NCBI GenBank assembly: GCA_023391155.1
Contig: JAEWBM010000074.1
Coordinates: 1 to 13,173, forward strand
From: Acidobacteriota bacterium
Lineage (GTDB): Bacteria > Acidobacteriota > Blastocatellia > Pyrinomonadales > Pyrinomonadaceae
Direction: 5' to 3'
Length of the DNA: 13,173 nt
Part shown: piece by piece, positions 6,004 to 13,088 of the stretch
How the letters are laid out: each line of letters begins with the position of its first letter
Position numbering within the stretch: the first letter of the stretch is position 1
Program-made: the position numbers and the translations under genes
The notes under the pieces: model-generated
Told to the model about the DNA's origin: nothing
Databases searched by the model: none
Seen by the model: only the letters and a program-made list of their open reading frames with translations

Positions 6004-8290
6004 CGCGCGCAACTGAGACGATGATGCATTTTGATGTGGGCGTGAAGCTCCGCTTGGCAAAACTCCCGAGCGGCACGAGCGGGTTGGCCTCAGGAAAGTA
6101 CGCCGCCGCGCAGTCCGGCGGAATGTCGTACGGGACGACCGCAAATCCCGTTACCGACCGCTCGCCGTCATCGAAATGGCTGGTGATGTCGACCAGATCG
6201 CCCGCGGCGAGCCCGAAACGCTCGATGTCGCCGTCGTTCATGAAAATGACCCGCCGGCCGCCGCTGACGCCGCGATACCGATCGTCGAGCCCGTAGATGG
6301 TCGTGTTGAACTGGTCGTGCGAGCGGATGGTGGTCAGGAAGAGCCGTCGCTCAGGAAGCTCGACCCGCCGCAGCGGGTGTGCCGTGAACACCGCCTTCCC
6401 CGTCGGCGTCGGGAAGACGCGCTCCCGCGGGGGATTCGGGAGATAGAAACCGCCCGGGCGACGAATGCGTTCATTGTAGTCCTCAAAACCCGGCACGACA
6501 CGTTCGATGGCATCGCGGATGCGGTCGTAATCCGCCGACATCGCATCCCAATCCACGGTGCTGCGGTCGTCGAGCACCGCCTTTGCAAGGCGGCAGACGA
6601 TCCACGTCTCGCTGCGGAGATGCTCCGACGCGGGTTCGAGGACGCCCTTGGACATCTGAACGTTGAGCATCGTGCTCTCGGTCGAGACGAACTGTTCGCC
6701 CGAGGCATGGCGATCGATCTCGGAGCGGCCTAGACACGGCAGGATGAGCGAGACCTTGCCCGGTGCGAGCGCCGTGCGGTTGAGCTTTGTGATCACCTGA
6801 ACGGTTAGATCGCAATTCGAAAGAGCGGCCGAGACCGCCTCGGTGTCCGGCGACGCGGCGGCAAAATTCCCGCCCATTGCGAAGAACACCTTTGCCCGGC
6901 CGTCGCGCATCGCGGCAATGCTCTCGACCGTGTTGTAGCCATCGTGCTCCGGTGTTTTGAATGCGAATTCGCGTTCGAGATTTTCGCGAAAGACGGGGTT
7001 CATTTTCTCCCAGATTCCCATCGTGCGGTCGCCCTGCACGTTGGAATGCCCACGGACGGGGCAGAGCCCGGCCCCCTCCCGGCCGATGGCACCGCGCATC
7101 AGGTGGAGGTTGACGATGTCTTGTATCGTGGCGACCGCGTCGGTGTGCTGTGTAACGCCCATCGCCCAGCAGGTGATGAACGAGTCGGCCTCGGCGATCA
7201 TATCGGCGGCCTCCTCGATCCGTTCACGCGTCAGCCCGGATACGGCGGTGATCTCTTCCCAGGTGACGGTTTCGAGAGCGGCGGTGAACTCGCCGTAGCC
7301 GGTGGTGTGCTGATCGATGAAATCGCGGTCGAGGATCGTGCCGGGTGCGGCACGTTCGCGTTCGAACAGCGAGAGCATGAGTCCCTTGAGCACGGCCATG
7401 TCCCCGCCGATGCGGACGGGCAGGTGCAGGTCGGCGAGTTTTGACGGGCGAAAGCCGAGAATGGAAAGCGGGTTTCCGTGCTGCGGGTTGGGGTCGACGA
7501 AGCTGTTGAGCCCAACCTCGGGCAGCGGGTTGATCGAGATCATCTTTGCCCCGGCGGCCTTCGCCGCCGCCAGGGACGAGAGCATTCGGGGGGCATTTGT
7601 GCCGGGGTTTTGGCCGATGACGATGACGAGATCGGTCTTTTCGAAATCGGAAAGGCGGATCGACGCTTTGCCGAGGCCGATCGATTCTGCCAAGGCGACG
7701 CTGGTAGATTCGTGGCACATGTTCGAGCAATCCGGCAGATTGTTTGTGCCGAACTGACGGATGAATAGTTGGTAAAGGAACGCCGCCTCGTTGGAAGTTC
7801 GGCCGGATGTGTAGAAGACGGCCTCGTCGGGCGACGCGAGGGAGTTGAGCCGTTCGGCAATGAGGCCGATCGCCTCATCCCAGCCGACGGGTTCGTACCG
7901 GCCGGAGCCTTCGCGGCGGATGAGGGGTTCGGTAATGCGGCCCTGCGCGTTGAGCCAGTGGTCGTCGCGGGCGGCAAGCTCGGCGATGGAGTGCTTCGCA
8001 AAGAACTCGGGTGTGGCCTTGCTGCGGGTGCCTTCGTCGGCGAGGACCTTGGCACCGTTCTCGCAGAACTCGGCCATGGTGCGGCGGTCCTCGGGGTCGG
8101 GCCAGGCACAGGACTGGCAGTCGATGCCGCCCATCTGGTTCAGTTTGCGAAGGCCGCGCGTCCCGCGGACGAGGCCCATCTTGCCGTAAACGTGGCGGAG
8201 CGCGTTGGTCACGGCGCGAATGCCGGCGGAAGACTCCGGCGGGTCGGTGATCTTGAGGTCGAGGTCTGTTTGATCGTCGTTTCTGGTCAT
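5957..8290 (-). CDS. ydeP: FdhF/YdeP-family molybdopterin oxidoreductase
   Basis: A 777-residue protein of the YdeP-like branch of the DMSO-reductase superfamily, which binds bis-MGD molybdenum. The N-terminal GIDCQSCAWPDP...FCENGAK block (Cys58, Cys61, Cys76) is the family form of the Fe-S region and lacks the usual fourth cysteine spacing of FdhF. The segment SNMCHESTS (Cys192) aligns with the selenocysteine site of E. coli FdhF, so Cys is the likely Mo ligand. GQNPGTNAPR, CWAMGVTQHTDAV, GRSEIDRHASGEQFVSTESTM and the C-terminal molydopterin-binding TIRSHDQFNTTIYG...R...YFPEANPL follow. YdeP in E. coli is linked to acid resistance; the substrate is unknown and formate is not proven. There is no Tat signal, so it is cytoplasmic. 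fdhD lies just upstream. The last about 12 residues come from a tandem repeat. Confidence -1.
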   Translation of the reverse strand: MTRNDDQTDLDLKITDPPESSAGIRAVTNALRHVYGKMGLVRGTRGLRKLNQMGGIDCQSCAWPDPEDRRTMAEFCENGAKVLADEGTRSKATPEFFAKHSIAELAARDDHWLNAQGRITEPLIRREGSGRYEPVGWDEAIGLIAERLNSLASPDEAVFYTSGRTSNEAAFLYQLFIRQFGTNNLPDCSNMCHESTSVALAESIGLGKASIRLSDFEKTDLVIVIGQNPGTNAPRMLSSLAAAKAAGAKMISINPLPEVGLNSFVDPNPQHGNPLSILGFRPSKLADLHLPVRIGGDMAVLKGLMLSLFERERAAPGTILDRDFIDQHTTGYGEFTAALETVTWEEITAVSGLTRERIEEAADMIAEADSFITCWAMGVTQHTDAVATIQDIVNLHLMRGAIGREGAGLCPVRGHSNVQGDRTMGIWEKMNPVFRENLEREFAFKTPEHDGYNTVESIAAMRDGRAKVFFAMGGNFAAASPDTEAVSAALSNCDLTVQVITKLNRTALAPGKVSLILPCLGRSEIDRHASGEQFVSTESTMLNVQMSKGVLEPASEHLRSETWIVCRLAKAVLDDRSTVDWDAMSADYDRIRDAIERVVPGFEDYNERIRRPGGFYLPNPPRERVFPTPTGKAVFTAHPLRRVELPERRLFLTTIRSHDQFNTTIYGLDDRYRGVSGGRRVIFMNDGDIERFGLAAGDLVDITSHFDDGERSVTGFAVVPYDIPPDCAAAYFPEANPLVPLGSFAKRSFTPTSKCIIVSVARARRGDRETGETGETA

Positions 8291-8323
8291 CTCAACGGGA
8301 AGAGGCTAGTACCTATATTTTCA

Positions 8324-8346
8324 CGCAAAGCCGCAAAGACGCAAAG
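8324..8346. repeat. Three tandem CGCAAAG units between fdhD and the oxidoreductase gene
   Basis: CGCAAAG occurs at 8324, 8332 and 8340 with an exact 8-base step, followed by a decayed copy (CGCAG). It fills the middle of the 82-base gap between fdhD and ydeP. Short CGCAAAG tandems of this kind are scattered between genes in several environmental phyla, as I recall; their function is unknown. Confidence -1.
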
Positions 8347-8372
8347 GACCGCAGAATCCAGGCGAGTCTGAT

Positions 8373-9242
8373 CTAGCGGTCGACACGCTCGTGGCCGCTG
8401 TAGATGTTGAATCGGCGGTCGCGGAGGAAGCCGATGAGGGTCATGCCGAATTCGCGGGCAAGGTTGACGGCGAGGCTTGAGGGGGCGCCGACGGCGGCCA
8501 TCAGGGGGATGCCGGCCATGAGAGCCTTTTGAACGAGTTCGAAGCTGGCGCGGCCGCTGACGAGAAGAATGCGGTCGTTGAGCGGGGTCCGCCCGTCGAT
8601 GAACTTTCGTCCGATCACCTTGTCGAGGGCGTTGTGGCGGCCGACGTCTTCGCGGAGAACATCGAGCGATCCCTCGGCGTCGAACATGGCGGAGGCGTGC
8701 AGTCCGCCGGTTTGCTCAAAGACGCTCTGGGCCGAGCGGAGCGTTTCGCTGAGGCCGTTGAGGGTGTCGCGGCTGATCGAGATCGAGCCAGCGGGGAGCG
8801 GGGGAGCGCCCGTTCGCAGGGCGTCGATCGACGATTTGCCGCAAACGCCGCAGCTGGAGGTTGTGTAAAAGTGCCGTTCGAGGCGTTTGAGGTCGAGGTT
8901 GACTCCGTCCTCGAGATCGACCCGTATCGTATTTCGTTTGGTGTTTTCTTGGCGGCCGTTTTCGTTCACCCCGGGTCCGCAGTGGCGAACTTCGCGGATC
9001 TGATCAGGGCGGTGAATGATGCCCTCGGTGAAGAGAAATCCGACCGCAAGTTCGGGGTCGTCGCCGGGCGTTCGCATCGTGATGGAGATGGGATTGTGTA
9101 CCCGCCGGCCGCGGACCGAATAGCCAACGCGGATCTCGAGGGGCTCTTCAACGGCGAGGAAGTCATCGACACCTTCGGCAACGGAAGCCCCCACCGAAAT
9201 CTTATGTACGGCGGCCTTAGAATGGGACGGATCGCTTTTCAC
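8373..9242 (-). CDS. fdhD: Formate dehydrogenase accessory sulfurtransferase FdhD
   Basis: FdhD carries sulfur from IscS to the molybdenum cofactor of formate-dehydrogenase-type enzymes, which is essential for their activity. The 289-residue protein has the family order: VEEPLEIRVG near residue 31, GDDPELAVGFLFTEGII (about 60-76), the sulfur-relay motif SSCGVCGKSSI (Cys131 and Cys134), DVGRHNALDKVIG and LLVSGRASFELVQKA, then GAPSSLAVNLA near the C-terminus. It precedes the YdeP-type oxidoreductase by 82 bases on the same strand, its probable client. The start is GTG at 9242; no ATG fits and no SD is seen, but a TACAAT hexamer ends 6 bases before GTG. Confidence -1.
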   Translation of the reverse strand: MKSDPSHSKAAVHKISVGASVAEGVDDFLAVEEPLEIRVGYSVRGRRVHNPISITMRTPGDDPELAVGFLFTEGIIHRPDQIREVRHCGPGVNENGRQENTKRNTIRVDLEDGVNLDLKRLERHFYTTSSCGVCGKSSIDALRTGAPPLPAGSISISRDTLNGLSETLRSAQSVFEQTGGLHASAMFDAEGSLDVLREDVGRHNALDKVIGRKFIDGRTPLNDRILLVSGRASFELVQKALMAGIPLMAAVGAPSSLAVNLAREFGMTLIGFLRDRRFNIYSGHERVDR

Positions 9243-9248
9243 GAAAGG

Positions 9249-9254
9249 ATTGTA
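9249..9254 (-). promoter_or_regulatory. -10-like hexamer directly before fdhD
   Basis: TACAAT (minus strand, five of six matches to TATAAT) ends 6 bases before the GTG of fdhD, which would put the transcript start at the start codon. No good -35 box is visible. It lies in the 79-base gap behind the DUF5615 gene. Confidence -1.
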
Positions 9255-9321
9255 TCAGAGAAGGTTTTTTTATTTCGAATGACCGATACGAGACCTTCGC
9301 AATCTTGTCTGACCGCTGTCT

Positions 9322-9666
9322 TCAAACATATACAAGTTGATCAGTGAAGTTATCGGATGCGAATCGCGTGAGAACCGCGTCGATCCGTTCGGCGATGACC
9401 TGAGGCGGATTTACCGCAGCGATGATGATGCCTAAGTGGTGACGACCGTCGTCGAAATACCGAACAGCTAAGGCTTCGAAATCTACACGATTGTGAGTTA
9501 CAAGAATAAAGTTCCCCCGCCGGGCAAATGCAAGCTGTTCTGCGTCAGTCCCGCCTTTCAAGTCTAGGCCGGTGACTGTTGCTACCGTGTAGCCCCGCGA
9601 GCGCAGAAGTTCGGCTACCAAGACACTCACGTCTTCGTCGAGGAAAAGTCTTTTGAGTGGGGTCAT
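9322..9666 (-). CDS. DUF5615 PIN-like toxin
   Basis: A 114-residue PIN-like protein of the DUF5615 family, usually the toxin of a DUF433/DUF5615 toxin-antitoxin pair and presumed to be an RNase. The start FLDEDVSVLVAELLRSRGY carries the acidic pair Asp10/Asp12, followed by TDAEQLAFA (Asp41) and the strand ILVTHNRVDFEALA, where family members usually have THD-DF; here the second acidic position is Asn59 with Asp62 kept. The C-terminal IIAAVNPPQVIAERI segment is typical. Its ATG overlaps the antitoxin stop as ATGA, so it is translationally coupled. The Asn change could reduce catalysis or be a family variant. Confidence -1.
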   Translation of the reverse strand: MTPLKRLFLDEDVSVLVAELLRSRGYTVATVTGLDLKGGTDAEQLAFARRGNFILVTHNRVDFEALAVRYFDDGRHHLGIIIAAVNPPQVIAERIDAVLTRFASDNFTDQLVYV

Positions 9667-9950
9667 TTCTTTATATCGCCCACGCTCTTATCGAGTTGGT
9701 CATCAGTGATGGTGTGAGTCTCAATGAGCGAGTCGATCTCATCCTGATTGTCGTAGTAGTAACTCATCGCCTCAAAGACCTGAGAGAGCGTGAGGTGCGG
9801 AAGTGCGTTGACGATGTCATCGGGGGTGTTTCCGATCTGCCAGTACTGTACGATCGTGCGGACGGGGGTGCGGGTGCCGCGGATAATCGGTTCCCCGCCC
9901 TGAACTCCCGGGGCTGTCGTTATATATCGGTACTGTACCGTGGTCACCAT
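9663..9950 (-). CDS. DUF433 antitoxin
   Basis: A 95-residue DUF433 protein with the typical PGVQGGEPIIRGTRTPVRTI block and the helix-turn-helix-like DIVNALPHLTLSQVFEAMSYYYDNQDEI. Members act as antitoxins of DUF5615 PIN-like toxins and probably autoregulate the pair. Two starts are possible: the ATG at 9950 chosen here, with TATAAT six bases before it, or an ATG at 9968 (adding MIYNRI) that follows the fahA stop without a single base between. The toxin start overlaps its stop by 4 bases. Confidence -1.
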   Translation of the reverse strand: MVTTVQYRYITTAPGVQGGEPIIRGTRTPVRTIVQYWQIGNTPDDIVNALPHLTLSQVFEAMSYYYDNQDEIDSLIETHTITDDQLDKSVGDIKK

Positions 9951-9956
9951 AATTCG

Positions 9957-9962
9957 ATTATA
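9957..9962 (-). promoter_or_regulatory. -10 consensus hexamer before the DUF433 antitoxin gene
   Basis: A perfect TATAAT ends 6 bases before the ATG at 9950, just behind the fahA stop. It would give the toxin-antitoxin pair its own leaderless transcript. The -35 region is poor. Confidence -1.
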
Positions 9963-9968
9963 GATCAT

Positions 9969-11267
9969 TTAGCCATCGGCGGGAATGATTTTGCCGCGGC
10001 ATTCGCCGAAGCCGATGCGGCGGAAGCCTTCGCGTTCGCAGTAGCCTTTCATAATTATCTCATCGCCGTCCTCGAGGAAGCGGCGCTGTTCGCCGGAGGG
10101 CAGATCGATGGGTTCCTTGCCGCGCCATGTGAGTTCCAAAAGGCAGCCTCGTTCGTCCTTGCCCTTGCCGCTGACGGTGCCGGAGGCCATCAGGTCGCCG
10201 GTCTGCAGGTTGCAGCCGTTAGACGCGTGGTGCGTGAGCATCTGGCCGATGGTCCAATAGAGATCCTTTGGATTGGAGCGGGAGAGCATGTGCGGTTCGA
10301 TGTTCCCGTTCCGCATTTTCTCGGTTTGGATGTAGACCTCGAGTTTGATGTCGAGCCCGCCGAATTTCTTGTTCTGCTCGTCGTTGAGGTAATCGAGCGG
10401 CTGCGGATCGTCGGGTTCGCGCTCGAAAGCCGGTACGCGGAAGGGAGCAAGCGCTTCCATGGTGACGACGAAGGGCGAGATGGTTGTGGCGAAGCTCTTT
10501 GAGAGGAACGGGCCGAGGGGTTGATATTCCCAGGCCTGGATGTCGCGGGCGGACCAATCGTTGATCAGGCAGAGGCCGAAGATGTGCTGTTCGGCTTCGG
10601 AGATGGGGATCGGCCGGCCAGGCTCGTTTCCCTGCCCGACAAAGAAGCCGAGCTCCATCTCGTAATCGAGATTTTTTGCGGGGATAAAGACCGGCGGCTG
10701 GTCGGGATCGCTGCGGTTCTGGCCCTTGGGCCGCTTGATGTCCGTACCGCTGACAACGATGCTCGAGGCGCGGCCGTGATAGCCGATGGGGATGTATTTG
10801 TAGTTCGGCATCAGGGGGTTATCCGGCCGAAACATAGATCCGACATTCGTGGCGTGGTAGATAGAGCAGTAGAAGTCGGTGTAGTCGCCGATGTCAAAGG
10901 GTAAGAGCTCACTGACAGCCGAACGCTCATGCAAGAACGGCGTTAATCCTTCTTGCAGTTCAGAGCTCGCGGTCGAGCTGAGAGCCGCAGAAAATTGCTT
11001 TCTAAACTCGCTGGAAATATCGAAATAGCGTGGGGGCGGCAGGTTTTCGAGATCTTGGAATACGAGATCGAGCCGGGCGATTTCGGAGCTCCAGGCATTG
11101 ATCTCCAGAACTTTGTCCCCAATAGCCAGCCCGATCACTCTCTCGCTTTCATCGTTAATGAACCGGCAAAACGGCAAGTTCTGTATTGGAAAATCCGTAT
11201 TCGGGGTGTTGGCGGATTCGACCCAGCTTTTCAGGTTTGGGTCGTGGGTTTCGTTGATTTCGTACAT
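9969..11267 (-). CDS. fahA: Fumarylacetoacetase
   Basis: FAH splits 4-fumarylacetoacetate to fumarate and acetoacetate, the last step of tyrosine/homogentisate degradation, in the cytosol. The 432-residue protein matches the full-length family (about 420). An N-terminal SH3-like domain precedes the catalytic part with DYTDFYCSIYHATNVG (Asp131 metal, His138 catalytic), LDYEMELGFFVG (Glu203, Glu205), INDWSARDIQAWEY (Asp237) and LSKSFATT (Lys257), then ASGTVSGKGKDERGCLLELTW and DGDEIIMKGYC. All key residues of mammalian FAH are present. The ATG at 11267 has TTGAGGATT in front, a fair SD. A REP-type hairpin (11278-11292) lies only about 11 bases upstream. No hmgA or hppD is in the window. Confidence -1.
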   Translation of the reverse strand: MYEINETHDPNLKSWVESANTPNTDFPIQNLPFCRFINDESERVIGLAIGDKVLEINAWSSEIARLDLVFQDLENLPPPRYFDISSEFRKQFSAALSSTASSELQEGLTPFLHERSAVSELLPFDIGDYTDFYCSIYHATNVGSMFRPDNPLMPNYKYIPIGYHGRASSIVVSGTDIKRPKGQNRSDPDQPPVFIPAKNLDYEMELGFFVGQGNEPGRPIPISEAEQHIFGLCLINDWSARDIQAWEYQPLGPFLSKSFATTISPFVVTMEALAPFRVPAFEREPDDPQPLDYLNDEQNKKFGGLDIKLEVYIQTEKMRNGNIEPHMLSRSNPKDLYWTIGQMLTHHASNGCNLQTGDLMASGTVSGKGKDERGCLLELTWRGKEPIDLPSGEQRRFLEDGDEIIMKGYCEREGFRRIGFGECRGKIIPADG

Positions 11268-11277
11268 AATCCTCAAT

Positions 11278-11356
11278 GTCCCTGTAAGGGACCAAGCTAA
11301 TAGCGTCGGGTGAAACCCGACTAAAATCCATATACGTTACCGTCCCTGAAAGGGAC
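11278..11356 (-). repeat. Left REP set of the REP-transposase unit
   Basis: Three hairpins lie between the transposase stop and fahA. Type B is GTCCC-TTTCA-GGGAC (11356-11342 on the minus strand), type A is GTCGGG-TTTCA-CCCGAC (11321-11305), and type B again with loop TTACA is at 11292-11278. Order and orientation are inverted relative to the set right of the transposase, so the gene is bracketed by inverted REPs. Confidence -1.
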
Positions 11357-11361
11357 GAACA

Positions 11362-11814
11362 TCAATCCCAGACAAATCGCTCATCGAAAACAACAGAATA
11401 CCGTTTCAAAAAATATCGAAATTCGTCCTCGAACGAATCCTTGTGATGGTGTTCTTTCTGATGGCTAATATAGTCCTTTACCGAGCCGATCTGGGTTGGG
11501 CCGACTGAAAATGCCCCGTAGCCATCTTGCCATTGGAATCGTTGGGTTCCATATTCCTGAGTCTTGATCCAAGACGAACTGTCTCTCTTGATATGTCCGA
11601 CAAGTTCGCTCAGGGTGATCAATTTACCGAGAGAGATCAGGAGATGTACGTGGTTAGCAGTGCCGCCGGCGGCGAGCAGTTTGCAGCCGTGATTATTTGC
11701 GATGCCGCCTATATATGCGAAAAGACGATCTTCGACTTCCGGCCGGATCATATTGATACGGTTCTTGGTCGAGAAGATTACGTGTACGTATAGGCTGACG
11801 AGGGTCTGGGGCAT
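11362..11814 (-). CDS. REP-associated tyrosine transposase (RAYT, IS200/IS605-like TnpA)
   Basis: A 150-residue Y1 HUH transposase. It has the YVHVIFSTKNR start, the HUH motif NHVHLLI (His55, His57), the GHIKRDSSSWI and FQWQDGYGAFSV block, and SVKDYISHQKEHH carrying the nucleophile Tyr115, then the usual FKxEF-like ending FEDEFRYFLKRY...FDERFVWD. Such enzymes cut and join single-stranded DNA at hairpins; in RAYTs the targets are REP sequences that flank the gene and occur across the genome. Length equals known members and no stop or frameshift is seen, so it is probably intact. It is flanked by inverted REP hairpins and has no TnpB or second ORF. No clear SD precedes the ATG at 11814. Confidence -1.
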   Translation of the reverse strand: MPQTLVSLYVHVIFSTKNRINMIRPEVEDRLFAYIGGIANNHGCKLLAAGGTANHVHLLISLGKLITLSELVGHIKRDSSSWIKTQEYGTQRFQWQDGYGAFSVGPTQIGSVKDYISHQKEHHHKDSFEDEFRYFLKRYSVVFDERFVWD

Positions 11815-11825
11815 TTGGCTCGGTT

Positions 11826-11842
11826 CGTCGCCTTCAGCGACG
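11826..11842. repeat. Divergent REP hairpin just before the transposase start
   Basis: CGTCGC-CTTCA-GCGACG is a perfect 6-bp stem, 11 bases upstream of the transposase ATG. It has the same layout as hairpin B (GTC..TTCA..GAC) but with different paired bases. It may be a related REP or a site controlling transposase expression. Confidence -1.
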
Positions 11843-11860
11843 GGCTCGTGTATACGTTGT

Positions 11861-12128
11861 CATCGGGTTTCACCCGATGCTATTAAATTTGTCCCTTTCA
11901 GGGACGGAATTGCTTGGGTCACGTTAAAACGGGTTTCACCCGATGCTATTGACTTTGTCCCTTTCAGGGACGGAATTGATTGTGTCACGTTACATCGGGT
12001 TTCACCCGACGCTATTTACATCGGGTTCCACCCGATGCTATTAAATTTGTCCCTTTCAGGGACGAATTGATGGTGTCACGTTCCATCGGGTTTCACCCGA
12101 TGCTATTAAATTTGTCCCCTTCGGGGAC
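11861..12128 (+). repeat. Right REP array of the REP-transposase unit
   Basis: Units start at 11861, about 11927, 11993, 12019 and 12084, at steps of 66, 66, 26 and 65 bases. Each full unit is hairpin A (CATCGGG-TTTCA-CCCGATG), the link CTATTAAATTT, hairpin B (GTCCC-TTTCA-GGGAC), then a spacer ending GTGTCACGTTA. The unit at 11993 is a half unit with A only. The last B (12114-12128) is GTCCCC-TTC-GGGGAC. There is no gene in the 358 bases between the transposase start and the stop of the 304-residue gene; the repeat accounts for nearly all of it. Confidence -1.
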
Positions 12129-12172
12129 TACCAGTAATTTCCACCGGTTTCTGCCTGTTCGCAAATTTGCCT

Positions 12173-13087
12173 TTACAGCAACCCCAAGGCTCGAAGGTCG
12201 GCGACGGGTTCGTCGAAGGAGCAGGAGCCGAAGGAGTTCATGCCGCGTTCGCGGAGGAGGCGGAGGTGGGCGTTGGTGAGGTGGTGTTCGCCACGCCAAG
12301 CGACGCCGGCCTCGGTAAAGGTGAACGCCTCTTCAAATTCCTCTTCCATCAGCTCTTCGAGCAGCGAGGGGCGATAGCTTTCGCGGGCAAAGCCGGTCAT
12401 CATCAGCATATTGAGAAAGCCGTGCATGGTGCCGCGGGGAGCGTCCTCGGCATACGTGAGCGGCTTGAAGCAGCGAAGCGGGTGATGGAGCCCGGCGGTC
12501 GCCTTAAATGGCACATTGGCCGCCATGCACGTGCGGACGAATCTGATAACCTCTCGCGAAGACGGGAAATCCGCATTGGTGACGCCGCCGGTGCGGATCT
12601 TTGCCCGCTGCCGCCGCATCGAAAGGGCCATCACGAGATCGACAAAGCTCTCGCCCATCGAGATCTCGAAAAAGGCCCGCATTCCTTCGGGCAGCAGCGT
12701 GACGGTGTTTTCGATCTTGGAGACCGTGTTCGCCTTGACCTCGAGTGCGTCGATCAAGGCCCGCTCGCCGTTCTTTTTATTAAAAGCTTCGACCGCCTTG
12801 ATCGTGCTGTTGATGTCTTCGCCTGCCAAAACGCTGAGCCGCCAGGGCGTTGAGCTATCGGCGAGCAGATCGCCGCTGCTGTCGAGAAACTCCTCTAACC
12901 GGCTGACGGGCAAGATAAATGGGCCGAGCATCCACGAAAGGTCGCTACTGCGATAAGTGGCATAATTGAGCACGGCTTCGGACATCGACAATTGCGATGG
13001 CGGAAACAGGCCCGCATAATCAATAAGGCCGGTGATCAGAGCACGGACAGATTCGATAGGTTGAGAAGCCTCGGCGTGGGCGTTCAT
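12173..13087 (-). CDS. Conserved protein of unknown function near fahA (304 aa)
   Basis: I do not recognise a named family. The 304-residue protein is soluble, without signal peptide or membrane helix, and looks like a complete alpha/beta enzyme, possibly a barrel. Strongly conserved-looking motifs are DYAGLFPP (residues 23-30), KIRTGGVT (163-170), VPFKATAGLHHPLR (192-205), HGFLN (222-226) and SFGSCSFDEP (285-294). The Lys195 and two His of the KATAGLHH block are candidates for catalysis or ligand binding. It is the gene immediately upstream of fahA apart from the inserted REP unit, so a role in aromatic amino-acid breakdown is possible; that is inference. A promoter is visible at 13121-13149 and GAGGA lies 19 bases before the ATG at 13087. 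Confidence -1.
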   Translation of the reverse strand: MNAHAEASQPIESVRALITGLIDYAGLFPPSQLSMSEAVLNYATYRSSDLSWMLGPFILPVSRLEEFLDSSGDLLADSSTPWRLSVLAGEDINSTIKAVEAFNKKNGERALIDALEVKANTVSKIENTVTLLPEGMRAFFEISMGESFVDLVMALSMRRQRAKIRTGGVTNADFPSSREVIRFVRTCMAANVPFKATAGLHHPLRCFKPLTYAEDAPRGTMHGFLNMLMMTGFARESYRPSLLEELMEEEFEEAFTFTEAGVAWRGEHHLTNAHLRLLRERGMNSFGSCSFDEPVADLRALGLL

Positions 13088-13088
13088 G

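Noticed and set aside
6176..8371. Several plus-strand frames of 90-200 codons opposite the oxidoreductase
   Set aside because: Antisense shadows in high-GC DNA; the minus-strand frame has all family motifs.
11861..12128. CRISPR-like regular array
   Set aside because: Both the hairpins and the intervening sequences are repeated, unit length is about 66 with conserved spacers, and no cas gene is near; it is a REP array.
11702..12279. Two plus-strand frames over the REP array, with repeated SPDAIxFVPFRDG
   Set aside because: The peptide repeats only reflect the DNA repeats; no start signal and they overlap the transposase and the 304-residue gene antisense.
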